DNA of 64,000 bases. Source: Dactylis glomerata (lineage: Eukaryota; Streptophyta; Magnoliopsida; Poales; Poaceae). This document shows positions 44,852 through 56,647 of the stretch, in pieces. Location: positions 184,111-248,110 of the forward strand of contig QXEO01000550.1 of the NCBI GenBank assembly GCA_007115705.1, given 5' to 3'. Position 1 is the stretch's first letter. The number at the start of each line of letters is the position of its first letter. Under the pieces are notes generated by a model. The model did no database searches. It saw only the letters and a list, made by a program, of their open reading frames with translations, and was not told where the DNA came from. Both the position numbers and the translations under genes were made by a program.

Positions 44852-45318
44852 CTTTTGGTTGCCACGGATTTACTCTTGTTTGTGATTTCCACCATAAATT
44901 TCGAAAATCCAAAAAATAGCCCCAAAAAATGCCTTGAATTTTGATCTCTTGATTTGTTGAGTTTTTTATGGTTTTGATCCATAGATTTGATGTCTTGGGT
45001 GTTAATCTACATTGCCACACATTTTCTAGCCCCAATTCCTCTTATTTCTACTGAAATCGTCGATTTTTTCACTTCAATTTCCGCCCAAATCGACGAACAT
45101 CTCGTGCAGGATTTCTCGAAAAAGTCCGAACCGGCTAAAGCCGGACCTCAGACCGGCTAAAACCGGCCCAAGCCGGCCTATCCTCTTCCGCAGGTCAACG
45201 CGCTCCTCGCCTCATCACCCACCTCGTCCCTGGCTGAGCTCGCCCTCCACCGCCCGCTCTCTCCGCGCCTGGCCGAGGTCCGCCTCGCCTGCCTCACTCT
45301 TTCCTCGCTCACGCTCGC
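44852..45318 (+). other. F leader, first part, no gene
   Basis: Untranslated leader with two more CCGGCTAAAGCCGG-type motifs (about 45131, 45154) and a CTC/GCC-rich stretch. It ends in ctcgc (45314-45318), the K target. Confidence 0.65.
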
Positions 45319-45729
45319 TGATACGTCTCCAACGTATCTATAATTTTTGATGCTCCATGCTTGTTTTTACACCATTTGCCTACTGTTTCGTTACACTTCG
45401 TGGCACGTTTATGCATTTTTCAGAACTAACCTATTAACAAGTCGCCATAGTGCCAGTTACCTGTTTTCTGCTATTTTTGTGTTTCAGAAGTGATAAACAG
45501 GAAATATTCTCGGAATTGGACGAAACAAGTTCCTGAAGTCTTATTTTTCCCGGAAGCTTCCAGAGATCCGAAGAGGAGACGGAGTGGGGCCACGAGGTGG
45601 CCACACACTAGGGCGGCGCGGCCCAGGCCCTGGCCACGCCCCCTACGTGTGAGACCGCCTCGGTCCACTTCTGACGATGCCCCTTCGCCTATAAAGACCC
45701 CCCGACGGAAAAAACCTAAGTACCCGATC

Positions 45730-46290
45730 TGATATGGGCACGAGGGAGGAGGTGAAGCCCAATTTCAGGACTCCACCAAGATGAGGGAAGCTCATTGCAG
45801 ATTGGCACGCCAGGACGACCTACGATATGAGATAATTTAGTCTAAGGTTGTGTCAGCAATTTATATACCTGTTTATGTTATTTCGTGTGTCAGGTCATGT
45901 TATGGGCCACTTAGGGTTATTTGTGTTTTGGGTTTGGGCCTGTCCAAGCCCAATAGTTTTCTGGCCATCTATATAAGGAGGCCAGCAGTCTAGGGTTTAG
46001 GGGAGTTCAGTTGTTTAGTCAAAAACCATCGTGTGCTCCACCGTATATCATCCCTCCGGGGAAACGGCATTGCCGTGTTATATCTAATAAAGATTGCTGC
46101 GAGGGTTCTTGCGTTATCAAGAATTATCGAGCTGTGGTTTGAGGCGTGGTGATCTTCATCATGTTGCTTGCTGGATTCGTTCCTCTTCTTCAGGTGATGT
46201 TCTTCGTGTTATTGGAAGATTTCTATCCGGGTTGACTCGCTGTGAAAGATCGGGACAAAACTCATAGGATCACCGACGTGATCCTTATCA
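45730..46290 (+). repeat. 5' LTR of J
   Basis: TGATATGGGCACGAGG...TCCTTATCA. A TATA box CTATATAAGG lies at 45969. Much of U5 (GGCACGCCAGGACGACCTACGAT onward, in shorter blocks) is shared with I, so I and J are sister families. Confidence 0.88.
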
Positions 46291-46292
46291 TG

Positions 46293-46304
46293 TGGTATCA
46301 GATT
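46293..46304 (+). promoter_or_regulatory. Primer-binding site of J
   Basis: TGGTATCAGATT lies two bases after the LTR, matching the initiator tRNA-Met type over ten bases. Confidence 0.75.
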
Positions 46305-47374
46305 ACTGGGTTTATCACTGCGAGTATTGTAGATTGATTGTTCTACGGATTGTTCTTTTCCCTAAAGCAGTTTTCAGATCGGAAGTGGAGTTTTCGATTG
46401 GATCGTGTTCTGTTCCGGTGGTTCTTCGTTGAAGCTTCCGTCGATTTGGTTTCGTGCAGATCGATCTCTCTTTCCGACGGTGAAGTGTTCAGATTGAATT
46501 GTCTTCTTCGTTGGCAGCAGATCACCGGGAACGAGCTAGGCAGTGCAAACTTTTGCAGATCCGATCGAGAGAGTCCAGCTAGTTGACGAGTTCCAGATCC
46601 GATCGGTGCAGGTTCACAAAAAAAAGACAAACAATCGCTCGCACCGGACGCCAGACGCTCTCCGTCCTCTGGCGCGTCCCGCGATCGAGAACATCGCTTC
46701 GCCTGGGAAAGCTCGCAGCCCCACGCGCTCCTGGCGTCTTCGTGGGCCGGCCCACTCTGAGCGGGATCAGCCCCGAGCGAGCCACACTTGCCACGGAGGC
46801 TGGGATCGCTGGCAGATTTTCCTCGTATCGCGTGCAGGCAAGGAAAAGTGCTGGATCCGATCACCCCTATCAAAAAAAAGAGAAACTATCGCCCGCGTGT
46901 GCCTGATCGCAGATGTTGTCTGGCCTTCCGCGTGCCACGACCCGTGCGTCGCTACTCCTAGGCGAGATCGTCGCCCGCGCCCGCCTGGCAGCTGACTCGG
47001 TCAGCCAACAGTCCCGAGTGGGCCGGCCCATCTGAGTTTGCAGCTTGTTCGGCCGGCGCCTGGGAGGGACAGAGCGATCGCCCTCGCCTCGCTCGACCAC
47101 AGACAAACTCTATGGTCCAGCGCCCTGTCCTGTCCGTTGCTGGTTTCTCTTTTCAGTTCTGCCATTGTAGAAGACCAGGATAAGTACAGTGGGGGAAAGT
47201 AAAGCTGAAATAGATCGCTTACCGTTATACATCGACAGATCTCTAGTCTGATTCAACGAGTATATAAAGGCTGTATGAGTGTGCAGATTTTTGCTTGACA
47301 GTGAACATTATTTGCTTGACGCTGCTGCATTTTTTGCATTCAGCAATCAGTAACGGCTGAGTACATATATAAAG
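46305..47374 (+). other. J leader, no convincing gene
   Basis: About 1.07 kb, GC-rich between 46600 and 47100, with overlapping short ORFs on both strands. These look like composition effects or a captured fragment. It corresponds in position to the GC-rich ORF region of I (59969-60727). Confidence 0.5.
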
Positions 47375-48748
47375 ATGGATTCTTTTTCAGGAGATGTTTT
47401 TGGCAAAAGATGTTATCTTGGCACGAAGTCTAGTGATGTTTTTAATGATTATCTTGATATCAAGAAGGGAGTGCCGCTATCCAAGCCTAGCTGGTGTTTA
47501 CATAAACTTGCGACAATTGCGGAGTACCATGATTGGGAAAGGCACATGGAACGGGGTTTCCGTTGATGTCGCACATATAATGACAAGTTTCGTAGCTATG
47601 ATGGATATGGTCTTACTTACCGGCGTGTGGACACTGAAGTAACCAGATGGTGGTGCAAGGCGGTTGGAAGAAATGAGTTTGATTGTACTTGGGAGGACTT
47701 CAAGGAATTTCTCCATGATGGTTTTGTGTTACCGTATATGGAGGAAATAGAGCAGTCACCCAAGGTTGTGCATGGGATAGAGGATGTTGGCAAGAGCATA
47801 GCTCCTATACCGAAGGTCGCGACAACTGTGACTACTCATGAGAAGTTGACAGTTGTTCCATTGCCAACAATTAGCAAGGTGGCAGCCACGATTTCTGACT
47901 TGTCAGCGGTTGATGTTGTCAAGGCTGATATTGTCAAGGATGTTGTGGAGGAGGTTGTACCATTGAGTGGGCTGAATATGCAACTCAAAAGGGTACATGA
48001 TGAGACTTGTATGACAACGGATAGAGGCCAACGATGGAATTTATTTCAGGCGCAGTGCATAATCAAAGGCAAAGTATGCAAGTTGATGATTGACAGTGGT
48101 AGTTATTGTAATGGCATTAGCAAGGCAGTTGTGGAGGCTTTGGGTTTATCCACTTGGCGTATTCCAGAACCAAGGCATGTTGAGTGGATTAATAGCTGCG
48201 GTATGCTGAAGATTACTCACAAGGTGCGTGTGCCATTTACAGTTGCTGACTATGTTGATGAGGTGGAATGCGATGTGTTGCCATTGGGGGTGTGTGGGCT
48301 ATTACTTGGACGTCCATGGCAGTATGATCGCAATGCTATGCATGCTGGGAGAGCAAATACATATTCTTTTGTGCATGATGGCAAACAACGGACTTTGAAA
48401 CCTATGCAGGATGATCAAATAAAGTCTGATGTTGAGCTGGTGGTACACAAGGCGAAGTTGCGCCAGGCTAAGCCAAAATCTGGGCTAGCTACGGTGCAGC
48501 ATGAGGAGCATGATGCAAAAAGCGTCGGTGCTGATATTGTTTCAGCCAAGCCTGTAGATGACAAGCCATTTGTTCTTGTTAGTGACAAGCCGGTTGAAGT
48601 CAAGCCTGATATTGATGAAATGAAGGATATGTCAGCATGTATTCCATGTGTTCCACTTCCAGTTCGTGTTGACATGGGTGTTCAGACCGATGACGGTGGT
48701 GCTGATCTTGTTCCGGTGCATATGGTGCCGCGGGTAGTCAGCCACTAG
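47375..48748 (+). pseudogene. gag-protease of J with one premature stop
   Basis: The frame begins MDSFSGDVFGKRC at 47375 and reads through to 48748 apart from TGA at 47564-47566 (probably CGA originally). The N-terminal part has a Gag-like region (VTRWWCKAVGRNEFDCTWEDF). The protease region (about 200-330) shows QCIIKGKVCKLMIDSGSY, VEWINSCGMLKITHKV and CGLLLGRPWQYDR, the retropepsin pattern with DSG in place of DGG or DTG. A lysine/valine/aspartate-rich spacer follows. There is no CCHC zinc knuckle. A frameshift near 48745 separates it from the tail ORF. Confidence 0.78.
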
Positions 48749-48752
48749 TTTT

Positions 48753-49190
48753 GTGAGAACACCTCGGAAACATTTTGTTGGAGCAGCAGTACGTGTGCAC
48801 AAAGGCAAGGATGGACGTGTTCGTCAGTTGTGTGGCCCAGGCATTACTACTTTGCAGGGTCGTGCTAAGCAGGTTCATGTTCAGCAACGCAAGGTTCTAG
48901 CAAGGATTGAGAAGAAAAAGGTGGAGGCGCCTAAGTACAAGTTCATTTGGCGAAGAAAAGAGGTGCAACCACCTAGGGCTGTATCAAGTCGAGCAGGCCA
49001 AGAGGGAGGATGTGGTGAGGAAGGCAAGCAAGACTTGAAGACGGCGAATATGAGTGGTGCTATTGTTGATATTCCGCCACCCTTTCGAGCAGACCCTCAC
49101 GCGTTGGGGACAATGCTTTTTGAAGGGGGGGAGGATGATATGGGCACGAGGGAGGAGGTGAAGCCCAATTTTAGGACTCCACCAAGATGA
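48753..49190 (+). pseudogene. Basic tail ORF of J running into the 3' LTR
   Basis: In the next frame, a basic segment (VRVHKGKDGRVRQL, RKVLARIEKKKVEAPKYKFIWRRK) leads to EGGCGEEGKQDLK and then LFEGGEDD. The last residues are encoded by the polypurine tract (about 49122-49135). The frame continues inside the LTR as MGTREEVKPNFRTPPR-stop (49190). The tail resembles that of I and F2. It is probably the remnant of the polyprotein C-terminus, kept after loss of pol. Confidence 0.65.
49122..49135 (+). promoter_or_regulatory. Polypurine tract of J
   Basis: GAAGGGGGGGAGGA directly precedes the 3' LTR and is also coding (EGGED). Confidence 0.8.
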
Positions 49191-49697
49191 GGGAAGCTCA
49201 TTGCAGATTGGCACGCCAGGACGACCTACGATATGAGATAATTTAGGCTAAGGTTGTGTCAGCAATTTATATACCTGTTTATGTTATTTCGTGTGTCAGG
49301 TCATGTTATGGGCCACTTAGGGTTATTTGTGTTTTGGGTTTGGGCCTGTCCAAGCCCAACAGTTTTCTGGCCATCTATATAAGGAGGCCAGCAGTCTAGG
49401 GTTTAGGGGAGTTCAGTTGTTTAGTCAAAAACCATCGTGTGCTCCACCGTGTATCATCCCTCTGGGGAAACGGCGTTGCCGTGTTATATCTAATAAAGAT
49501 TGCTGCGAGGGTTCTTGCGTTATCAAGAATTATCGAGCTTGTGGTTTGAGGCGTGGTGATCTTCATCACATTGCTTGCTGGATTCGTTCCTCTTCTTCAG
49601 GTGACGTTCTTCGCGTTATTGGAAGATTTCTATCCGGGTTGACTCGCTGTGAAAGATCGGGACAAAAGTCATAGGATCACCGGCGTGATCCTTATCA
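49136..49697 (+). repeat. 3' LTR of J
   Basis: 562 bp with the same termini as the 5' copy, followed by cgatc. Confidence 0.88.
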
Positions 49698-50949
49698 CGA
49701 TCAATTTTCCAGAACACATCGCGATCCGCCGCCGCCGTCGACCCGAAGATCGGGAGGGTCCAAAAGCTCTTCCTGGCACCCTGCCGGAGAGGGGAATCAC
49801 CACCGGAGGTCTTCTTCATCGCCATGCTTGCCTCCGAAGCGATGAGTGAGTAGTCTAGCTTGGACTATGGGTCCGTAGCAGTAGCTAGATGGTTGTCTCC
49901 TCCACCATGTGCTTCATGTTTAGATCTTATGAGCTGCCCTACATGATTGAGATCACCGTTATGTAATTCTACATGTTTGGTTTGTTGGGATCTGATGAAT
50001 ATTGGTGTTATGATTGAGTTGCTATACTGAAATATATCTTATGTTATCTCTATGTTGTTTATGATCTTGCATGCTCTCCGTTGTTAGTAGCTATCTTGGC
50101 CGAGTAGTTGCTAGTGACTCCAAGAGGGGGTATTTATGCTCGATAGTGGGTTCATGCCTCTATTTAACCTGGGGGAGTGACAGAAACCTCTAAGGTTGTA
50201 GATGTGCTATTGCTACTAGGGAGAAAACAACATTCATATGCTCAAGGGTATATGCTTTGTTTACATTACACACTTTGCTTAATGCAATTATCTGTTGTTC
50301 GCAACTTAATACTTGTGAAGTTCTCGGATTGATTTGCCACAAGTGGATTATTAGTCATAGATGCAGTTGGATGGCGGTCTATGTATTTTGTTGTAATACC
50401 CAGAGTATATCGCATAGTGATCTTCTTGACATATCACGTAATCTTTATTCTATCAATTGCCCAACTGTAATTTGTTTACCCAGCATGTGTTATTTATCTT
50501 ATGGAGAGACACCACTAGTGAACTGTGGACCCCGGTCCTATTTCCATCATATTGCTATCACCTGTTTACTTTACTCGCACTGTTTACTTTAGTCGCATAC
50601 TTCTACTGTTTTCCACTCGATACGCTCATAACCTTTGTTTCAAGCAAACCGGTGAGATTGACAACCACATCGCAAGTTGGGAGCAAAGTACTTGGTTGTG
50701 TTGTGTGCAGGTTCCGCGTTGCTACTGGCCGAAGACGAGTCAACAAGTATCGTTAAATGGCGCCCTTGTTGGAGTGTTATTAAGCCAGTCTGCATCACCT
50801 TCAGTCGTATTGTCTGCTCTTCTCCTGATCGACATAACCTTGGTTTCTTAACTGAGGGAAAACTTGCTGCTATCTTCATCAAACCTTCTCTTGGGGTTTC
50901 CAACTGGCCAGTTATTTACTTCATCAACTCGGTAGCATCAAGCTCTTTC

Positions 50950-50967
50950 TGGCGCCGTTGCCGGGGA
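50950..50967 (+). promoter_or_regulatory. Primer-binding site of K
   Basis: TGGCGCCGTTGCCGGGGA, the perfect Athila-type form, starts 10 bp after the LTR end. Confidence 0.85.
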
Positions 50968-51154
50968 AGAGTGGAAGACCTCTGCAAGGGGAGTTTTTCG
51001 CACACACATCCTTTACTTTGTTTTATAGTTTTGCTTTACTTTATTTATTTTACTTGCATTGTTTTTTATCAAAAACCCAAAAAAAATTTAGTATCCTTTG
51101 TAGTTGTTACTTTTGTTGGTCTATTATTGTCTTGCTTTATCATGCTGTCTATAA

Positions 51155-52102
51155 ATGGTTGGTTTCTTTGAAACTAAATCTTTTTGGCAAGGTGGGTTCA
51201 CGGAAGAGCAGCAAAATTATTATGAGGAACACCGCTTGTTACAAAAAGGGAAACACTTATGGGAACAAATCAATAGATTGTATATCATTGCTAGAAACGT
51301 GTGCTCTACTTATAATGTTACTTATTGCTTTGATAGATCTTGTTGCCGTAGGAGATATAAACACCTCCCTTTTCAATGTGAGTATAATGATGATGTTACC
51401 ATATCTTCTTATATTAATGGAAATTATGACTTTTATGATGTGGAACAAATTGAAGAATTTATTGCTTGGAAGGGTGCATTCGAACTTGCTTATTTGCTTG
51501 AAAATACTGATGATGCACCTTATAAATATGAGGTTTATGATATACTCACATTTTGCTTTGATAATTACAAGGAAGGAAATGGCTATATTCTTAAATATCT
51601 TAATAGATGCTCTCCAACGGAAGAGACTAATGCCTTGAAGGAGCCTATGGAAGAAGAAATTGGAAGCTCAATGGATGATCAAGAGGAGGAAGAATGGAGC
51701 TACCCATGTCTACCTCCCAATAAGAGTAACTCTTTAACTAATACCTTATTTGATAGCCCTCCATGCTTAACAAAGGAGGATGAGTGTGATATTTATATTG
51801 TTGAGTTTGTTCATGATGCTACTGAAAATTATTATGAGAGAGGAAAATATGGTTGTTGGAATTTTCATGTTACTAAAACACCTCTCTTTATATTGAAAGT
51901 TGTGAAGTTGCTCTTGTTTTATCTACCCATACTTGTTACTATGTGCTTCTTTGATTTATTTTCTTACAAGATTCCTATGCATAGGAAGTGGGTTAGACTT
52001 AAATGTGTTTTATATTTGCTCCTTGATGCTCTTTTTGGCTTCCATTCATATTTCTTATGTGAGCATCTTCTCAAATTACTGAGCCTAGCTCAAAGGCGTT
52101 AA
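51155..52102 (+). CDS. Unrecognised ORF of K with two C-terminal hydrophobic segments
   Basis: An intact 315-residue ORF, the only one in K. The start (MVGFFETKSFWQGGF) is shared with E1. Residues 1-60 are charged. Residues 55-85 are cysteine-rich (CSTYNVTYCFDRSCCRRRYKH). Residues 90-160 are acidic and tyrosine-rich, and 165-200 are glutamate-rich. Two membrane-like helices lie at about 237-262 (LKVVKLLLFYLPILVTMCFFDLF) and 277-305 (VLYLLLDALFGFHSYFLCEHLLKLL), ending AQRR. No Gag, protease or polymerase motif is seen. Its position and membrane segments recall an env-like gene, but there is no signal peptide and no named domain. Compared with E1 it lacks about 50 residues. Function unknown. 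Confidence 0.65.
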   Translation: MVGFFETKSFWQGGFTEEQQNYYEEHRLLQKGKHLWEQINRLYIIARNVCSTYNVTYCFDRSCCRRRYKHLPFQCEYNDDVTISSYINGNYDFYDVEQIEEFIAWKGAFELAYLLENTDDAPYKYEVYDILTFCFDNYKEGNGYILKYLNRCSPTEETNALKEPMEEEIGSSMDDQEEEEWSYPCLPPNKSNSLTNTLFDSPPCLTKEDECDIYIVEFVHDATENYYERGKYGCWNFHVTKTPLFILKVVKLLLFYLPILVTMCFFDLFSYKIPMHRKWVRLKCVLYLLLDALFGFHSYFLCEHLLKLLSLAQRR

Positions 52103-54987
52103 AGAAAAGCACTCTTGGGAGATAACCCAATGTTTTATTTTCAGTACTTTTTCTTTTATTTGAGTCTTGCAAGTTATTACTACTGTAATGACCGCTCCTT
52201 ATTATGTTTATTTCGTTTTTGTGCCAAGAGAAGCCTCTAATTTGAGTGAGGTAAGATTTGGGATGTTGCTGTCCTGAAACTGTTTTCGTTGCTGCACCGT
52301 AAAAATTCGTATAAATTCTCTGTATATCTTTTGGACCTGCGATTTCTTGTGCATATGCCCCAGGTTATATCCAAACTTTCGTTAGTTGAACACTTTTTGA
52401 TTTTAGCAACAGAAAACCCCTCAAAAATTCGACCTTTGTCAGCTGTTCTGTTTTGACAGATTTCTGCCAATATTTGTGTTTGCCGCTTTATCGCTTTCTT
52501 TTTGAGTTCTTTTAATCATGGAACTTTTGGGGAAGTTGCTACAGTAGTATATGCTATATATGTGGTGGTTTTGGGTTGAAACCTGAAGCAAAAAGAGGTT
52601 GATTATATGTTATGCTTACACTAATGTTGCTAATAGAATTGTGTTTAGTTTTGTATGAAGGAAGTTTTCAAGTGTAGGGATTGGAGAATGATGAGATGAG
52701 TTGAAGAACAGACAAAAGCTCAAGCTTGGGGATGCCCATGCATCACCCCAAGAAATATCCAAGAAGTACAAGCGTCAAAGCTTGGGGATGCCCCCGAGGC
52801 ACCCCTTCTTCATCGGCAAAAATCAGGTCACCTTTCAAAACACTATATTTTTATTGCTTCATGCACTATGTGTTTTTCTTGGAGCATCAGTTGTTTTAGT
52901 TTTCTTAGTTAGTTTAGTTTTGTTTGCTGTAATAAATGGTTGGACCCCAACAAATTTCTTTTGGAGAAGTTACCTCGTTTTCATTTGCCAAGAACACTCC
53001 GTTTTTCACTCTTATCGTTCACCGAGTGTTCTTCCTTTTCTGCTACTGCTTTTGGTTTTCATTTTTGCCTTGATTTGCGTTCAGACCTTGTCATATCTTT
53101 TCATCAAGGTGTATTTTTGCCTCTGATCTTTATTGGTTTTCATCAAAAGAGGTGTCTTAAAAAATTTCAAATGGTGTTGGAAAAGAGAAAAAGCTTTATG
53201 CAAAAAAGTGGTACAAGAAGGACCTTGTGTAGACTGCGGCTTAGGCTTTTTCATGTCATGCTTGATGTCTTTTTGATAGTATGCTTAGTGGTTTTTCTGT
53301 AGCATGACTTGTCTCAAATAACTGAGATTGCTTAATGAGCCTTTGAAAAAATCATGCGTTGTTTTTAATTATTCGGAAGCATTATTTTGGTTTTCTTCTT
53401 GATGCTTCATTTGGGTTGACTTGGCGCATGCTCACACATGTTAGACTCTTACAAAGTCGCCAATAGCCTCTATGATCATTTAGTTTTTGACTTTTGATGC
53501 CATCTTATGCTTCTTTTAATGTCGCTTTGTCGCTTTGCATGATTATGGCCATTATTGCTCTCTTAGTTGGTCGCTCCTAGTCTTTTGCTAGCCCTCGCCT
53601 TGTACTGAGTATGAGCTCTACTCGTGCATCCAACTCCTAAAAGCCAAAGTTTTCCATTGTGTCCACCATACATACCTACTAGCAATTTGCTATGCCAAGT
53701 AAATTTGACTTGCTTTTATCTTCTCTTCAAATTAAACTCTTACCAGTGTTATGCGAAAATTGGTCAGTAAAGCTCTCACGAACCGGAAGGCACACTTTAC
53801 TTTTTCCTTGTTCTTAAAATTTTGACATTGTGGTCTTTTATGTTGAGTTGTTATGCTTGCAAGTTGTAAGTTGGATTCTAGCCCATCCATGCTGTCATGG
53901 GGCAAGCTTTCAACATTGCACTTCTTATTTGAGTTGATATCGTGATCTTTTGTTTATGGATGCCCGCGGTGTGAAATGAATTGGGAATCTTATGGGGATC
54001 ATGGAGTTTGTATATGTGTTAGGGAAACGCCTGGGCCGCCAATCTAAGCCATGCATAATTCATGGTGGAAATTTGCAGCATACCCATGGTGGACATTCGA
54101 CGACGCATCTCAAAATAAAAAGCTATACAATTGGTAAATAAAAGAGATGTTGAGGTGTTCATTGTCTGCTTGTCCTGTCATTTTGATGTGGGCTTGTTCC
54201 ATGTCATCGGGCACGGAGGTACCCCGTTGGCGGTTTTCGATGATACATATATACTTACAATGACAAGAGCCTTGCTTGGGACTCTAAGTTGAGTAGCATG
54301 AGGTTTGGGTACTCGTATTCATGGGACATGAGGTTTTTGACTTATGATTTGTCAAGCATATGCATCATAATTGTTCTCGCATTAACTCTAACCATTCAAG
54401 ATGCTTATGATGGGGGCAATGAGAGCTCAAAGCCAGTAAGTAACATAATTTTTGAAGGTCTAAAAAACTTGCAATCACTGCTTCCCTCTGCGAAGGGCCT
54501 TTCTTTTACTTTTATGTTGAGTCACCACCTTGTTTCTTTATGCACCATAAGAGAGCAAAGTTGTCATTCTTAGTATAATGTGCATTGTCCCAAAGTTTTC
54601 ATTGATTGATTCATATTGTTGGTTTCACTTGTTCTTAAATTATTTGTATCTAGTCGCCCTCTTAAACTTGAAGGTGTCCTATACATTTATGTTTTGCTCT
54701 CTATGAAGGACAAGCGGAAAACCATTTGTATGTTTTTCCTTATGATTTGAACACATGTTTGACTTTCATTGTTTCATTTTCATGATCCTTTGTTTGTGTT
54801 CATTTGCATGTTTACAACATGGTTGCTAAGTTCTTTATTGTCAAGATTATATCTTCATGCCCTTGTTTTAAGTTCTTATGATCCCAGCTCACAAATGCTT
54901 ACATATATGATCAAGATTGTGTAGGTGCATGTCACCTCAAAAATTATTCTTTTGTTATCACTTACCTACTCGAGGACGAGCAGGAGT
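52103..54987 (+). other. K 3' internal region, no gene
   Basis: 2.9 kb of T-rich untranslated sequence. The purine motif AAGCTTGGGGATGCC occurs at about 52727 and 52776 and in variant form at the polypurine tract. The stretch 53580-54950 has no counterpart left in E1. Short hydrophobic ORFs (for example 52701-53126) are not conserved in frame with E1 or E3. Confidence 0.65.
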
Positions 54988-55003
54988 TAAGCTTGGGGAT
55001 GCT
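54988..55003 (+). promoter_or_regulatory. Polypurine tract of K
   Basis: TTAAGCTTGGGGATGC-T directly precedes the 3' LTR. It is similar to the internal AAGCTTGGGGATGCC repeats. Confidence 0.65.
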
Positions 55004-56647
55004 TGATACGTCTCCAACGTATCTATAATTTTTGATGCTCCATGCTTGTTTTTATACCATTTGCCTACTGTTTCATTTCACTTCATGGCACATTTATGCA
55101 TTTTTCGGAACTAACCTATTAACAAGTCACCATAGTGCCAGTTCCCTGTTTTCTGGTGTTTTTGTGTTTCAGAAGTGATACACAAGAAATATTCTTGGAA
55201 TTGGACGAAACAAGTTCCTGAAGTCTTATTTTTCCCGGAAGCTTCCAGAGATCCAAAGAGGAGACGGAGTGGGGCCACGAGGTGGCCACACACCAGGGCG
55301 GCGTGGCCCAGGCCCTGGCCGCGCCCCCTATGTGTGAGACCGCCTCGGTCCACTTTTGACGATGCCCCTTCGCCTATAAAGGCCCCCGACGGAAAAAACC
55401 TAAGTACCCGATCAATTTTCCAGAACACATCGTGATCCGCCGCCGCCGTCAACCCGAAGATCGGGAGGGTCCAGAAGCTCTTCCCGGCACCCTGCCGGAG
55501 AGGGGAATCGCCACCGGAGGTCTTCTTCATTGCCATGCTTGCCTCCGGAGCGATGAGTGAGTAGTCTACCTTGGACTATGGGTCCATAGCAGTAGCTAGA
55601 TGGTTGTCTCCTCCACCATGTGCTTCATGTTTAGATCTCATGAGCTGCCCTACATGATTGAGATCACCGTTATGTAATTCTACATGTTTGGTTTGTTGGA
55701 ATCCAATGAATATTGGTGTTATGATTGAGTTGCTATACTAAAATATATTTTATGTTATCTCTATGTTGTTTATGATCTTGCATGCTCTCCGTTGTTAGTA
55801 GCTATCTTGGCCGAGTAGTTGCTAGTGACTCCAAGAGGGGGTATTTATGCTCGATAGTGGGTTCATGCCTCTATTTAACCTGGGGGAGTGACAGAAACCT
55901 CTAAGGTTGTAGATGTGCTGTTGCTACTAGGGAGAAAACAACATTCATATGCTCAAGGGCATATGCTTTGTTTACATTACACACTTTGCTTAATGCAATT
56001 ATCTGTTGTTCGCAACTTAATACTTGTGGAGTTCTCGGATTGATTCGCCACAAGTGGATTATTAGTCATAGATGCAGTTGGATGGCGGTCTATTTTGTTG
56101 TAATGCCCAGAGTAAATCGCATAGTGATCTTCTTGACATATCACGTTATCTTTATTCTATCAATTGCCCAACTGTAATTTGTTTACCCAGCATGTGTTAT
56201 TTATCTTATGGAGAGACACCACTAGTGAACTGTGGACCCCGGTCCTATTTCCATCATATTGCTATCACTTGTTTACTTTACTCGCACTGTTTACTTTACT
56301 CGCATACTTCTACTGTTTTCCACTCGATACGCTCATAACCTTTGTTTCAAGCAAACCGGTGAGATTTGCAACCTCATTGCAAGTTGGGAGCAAAGTACTT
56401 GGTTGTGTTGTGTGCAGGTTCCGCGTTGCTACTGGCCAAAGATGAGTCAACAAGTATCGTTAAACGGCGCCCTTGTTGGAGTGTTATTAAGCCAGTCTGC
56501 ATCACCTTCAGTCGTATTGTCTGCTCTTCTCCTGATCGACATAACCTTGGTTTCTTAACTAAGGGAAAACTTGCTGCTATCTTCATCAAACCTTCTCTTG
56601 GGGTTTCCAACTAGCCGGTTATTTACTTCATCAACTCGGTAGCATCA
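55004..56647 (+). repeat. 3' LTR of K
   Basis: 1644 bp, uninterrupted, TGATACGTCTCC...GGTAGCATCA, with TATA-like CGCCTATAAA at 55371-55380. It is followed by ctcgc (56648-56652). Confidence 0.9.

Larger units (their letters stand above)
45730..49697 (+). mobile_element. J: non-autonomous Gypsy with gag-protease only
   Basis: 3968 bp with LTRs of about 561 bp and a perfect cgatc duplication (45725-45729, 49698-49702). Internal order: tRNA-iMet-type primer-binding site, GC-rich leader, gag-protease, a tail ORF that runs through the polypurine tract into the 3' LTR. No reverse transcriptase or integrase. LTRs differ at about 14 positions by hand count. Confidence 0.88.
45319..50940 (+). repeat. 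5' LTR of K, interrupted by J
   Basis: The LTR parts are 45319-45729 and 49698-50940 (about 1.65 kb together, counting cgatc once). It runs TGATACGTCTCC...GGTAGCATCA and carries a TATA-like GCCTATAAAG at 45688. The uninterrupted sequence around the J site is seen in the 3' LTR at 55405-55425. Confidence 0.88.
45319..56647 (+). mobile_element. K: Athila-like non-autonomous element of the E1 family
   Basis: Both LTRs are present: the 5' one (45319-50940) is split by J and the 3' one is 55004-56647. The ctcgc duplication is perfect. The 4.06-kb internal region has an intact primer-binding site, a single ORF (51155-52102), a non-coding 3' region and a polypurine tract. It lacks gag, protease, reverse transcriptase and integrase. 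Confidence 0.9.

Noticed and set aside
46338..47106. Several overlapping ORFs on both strands in the J leader
   Set aside because: GC-rich composition keeps many frames open. None carries a Gag motif, and the readable gag starts at 47375.
50958..51638. A 226-codon ORF overlapping the K gene in another frame
   Set aside because: It is the frame-shifted reading of the K ORF. The 51155-52102 frame has the start, acidic region and membrane segments shared with E1.
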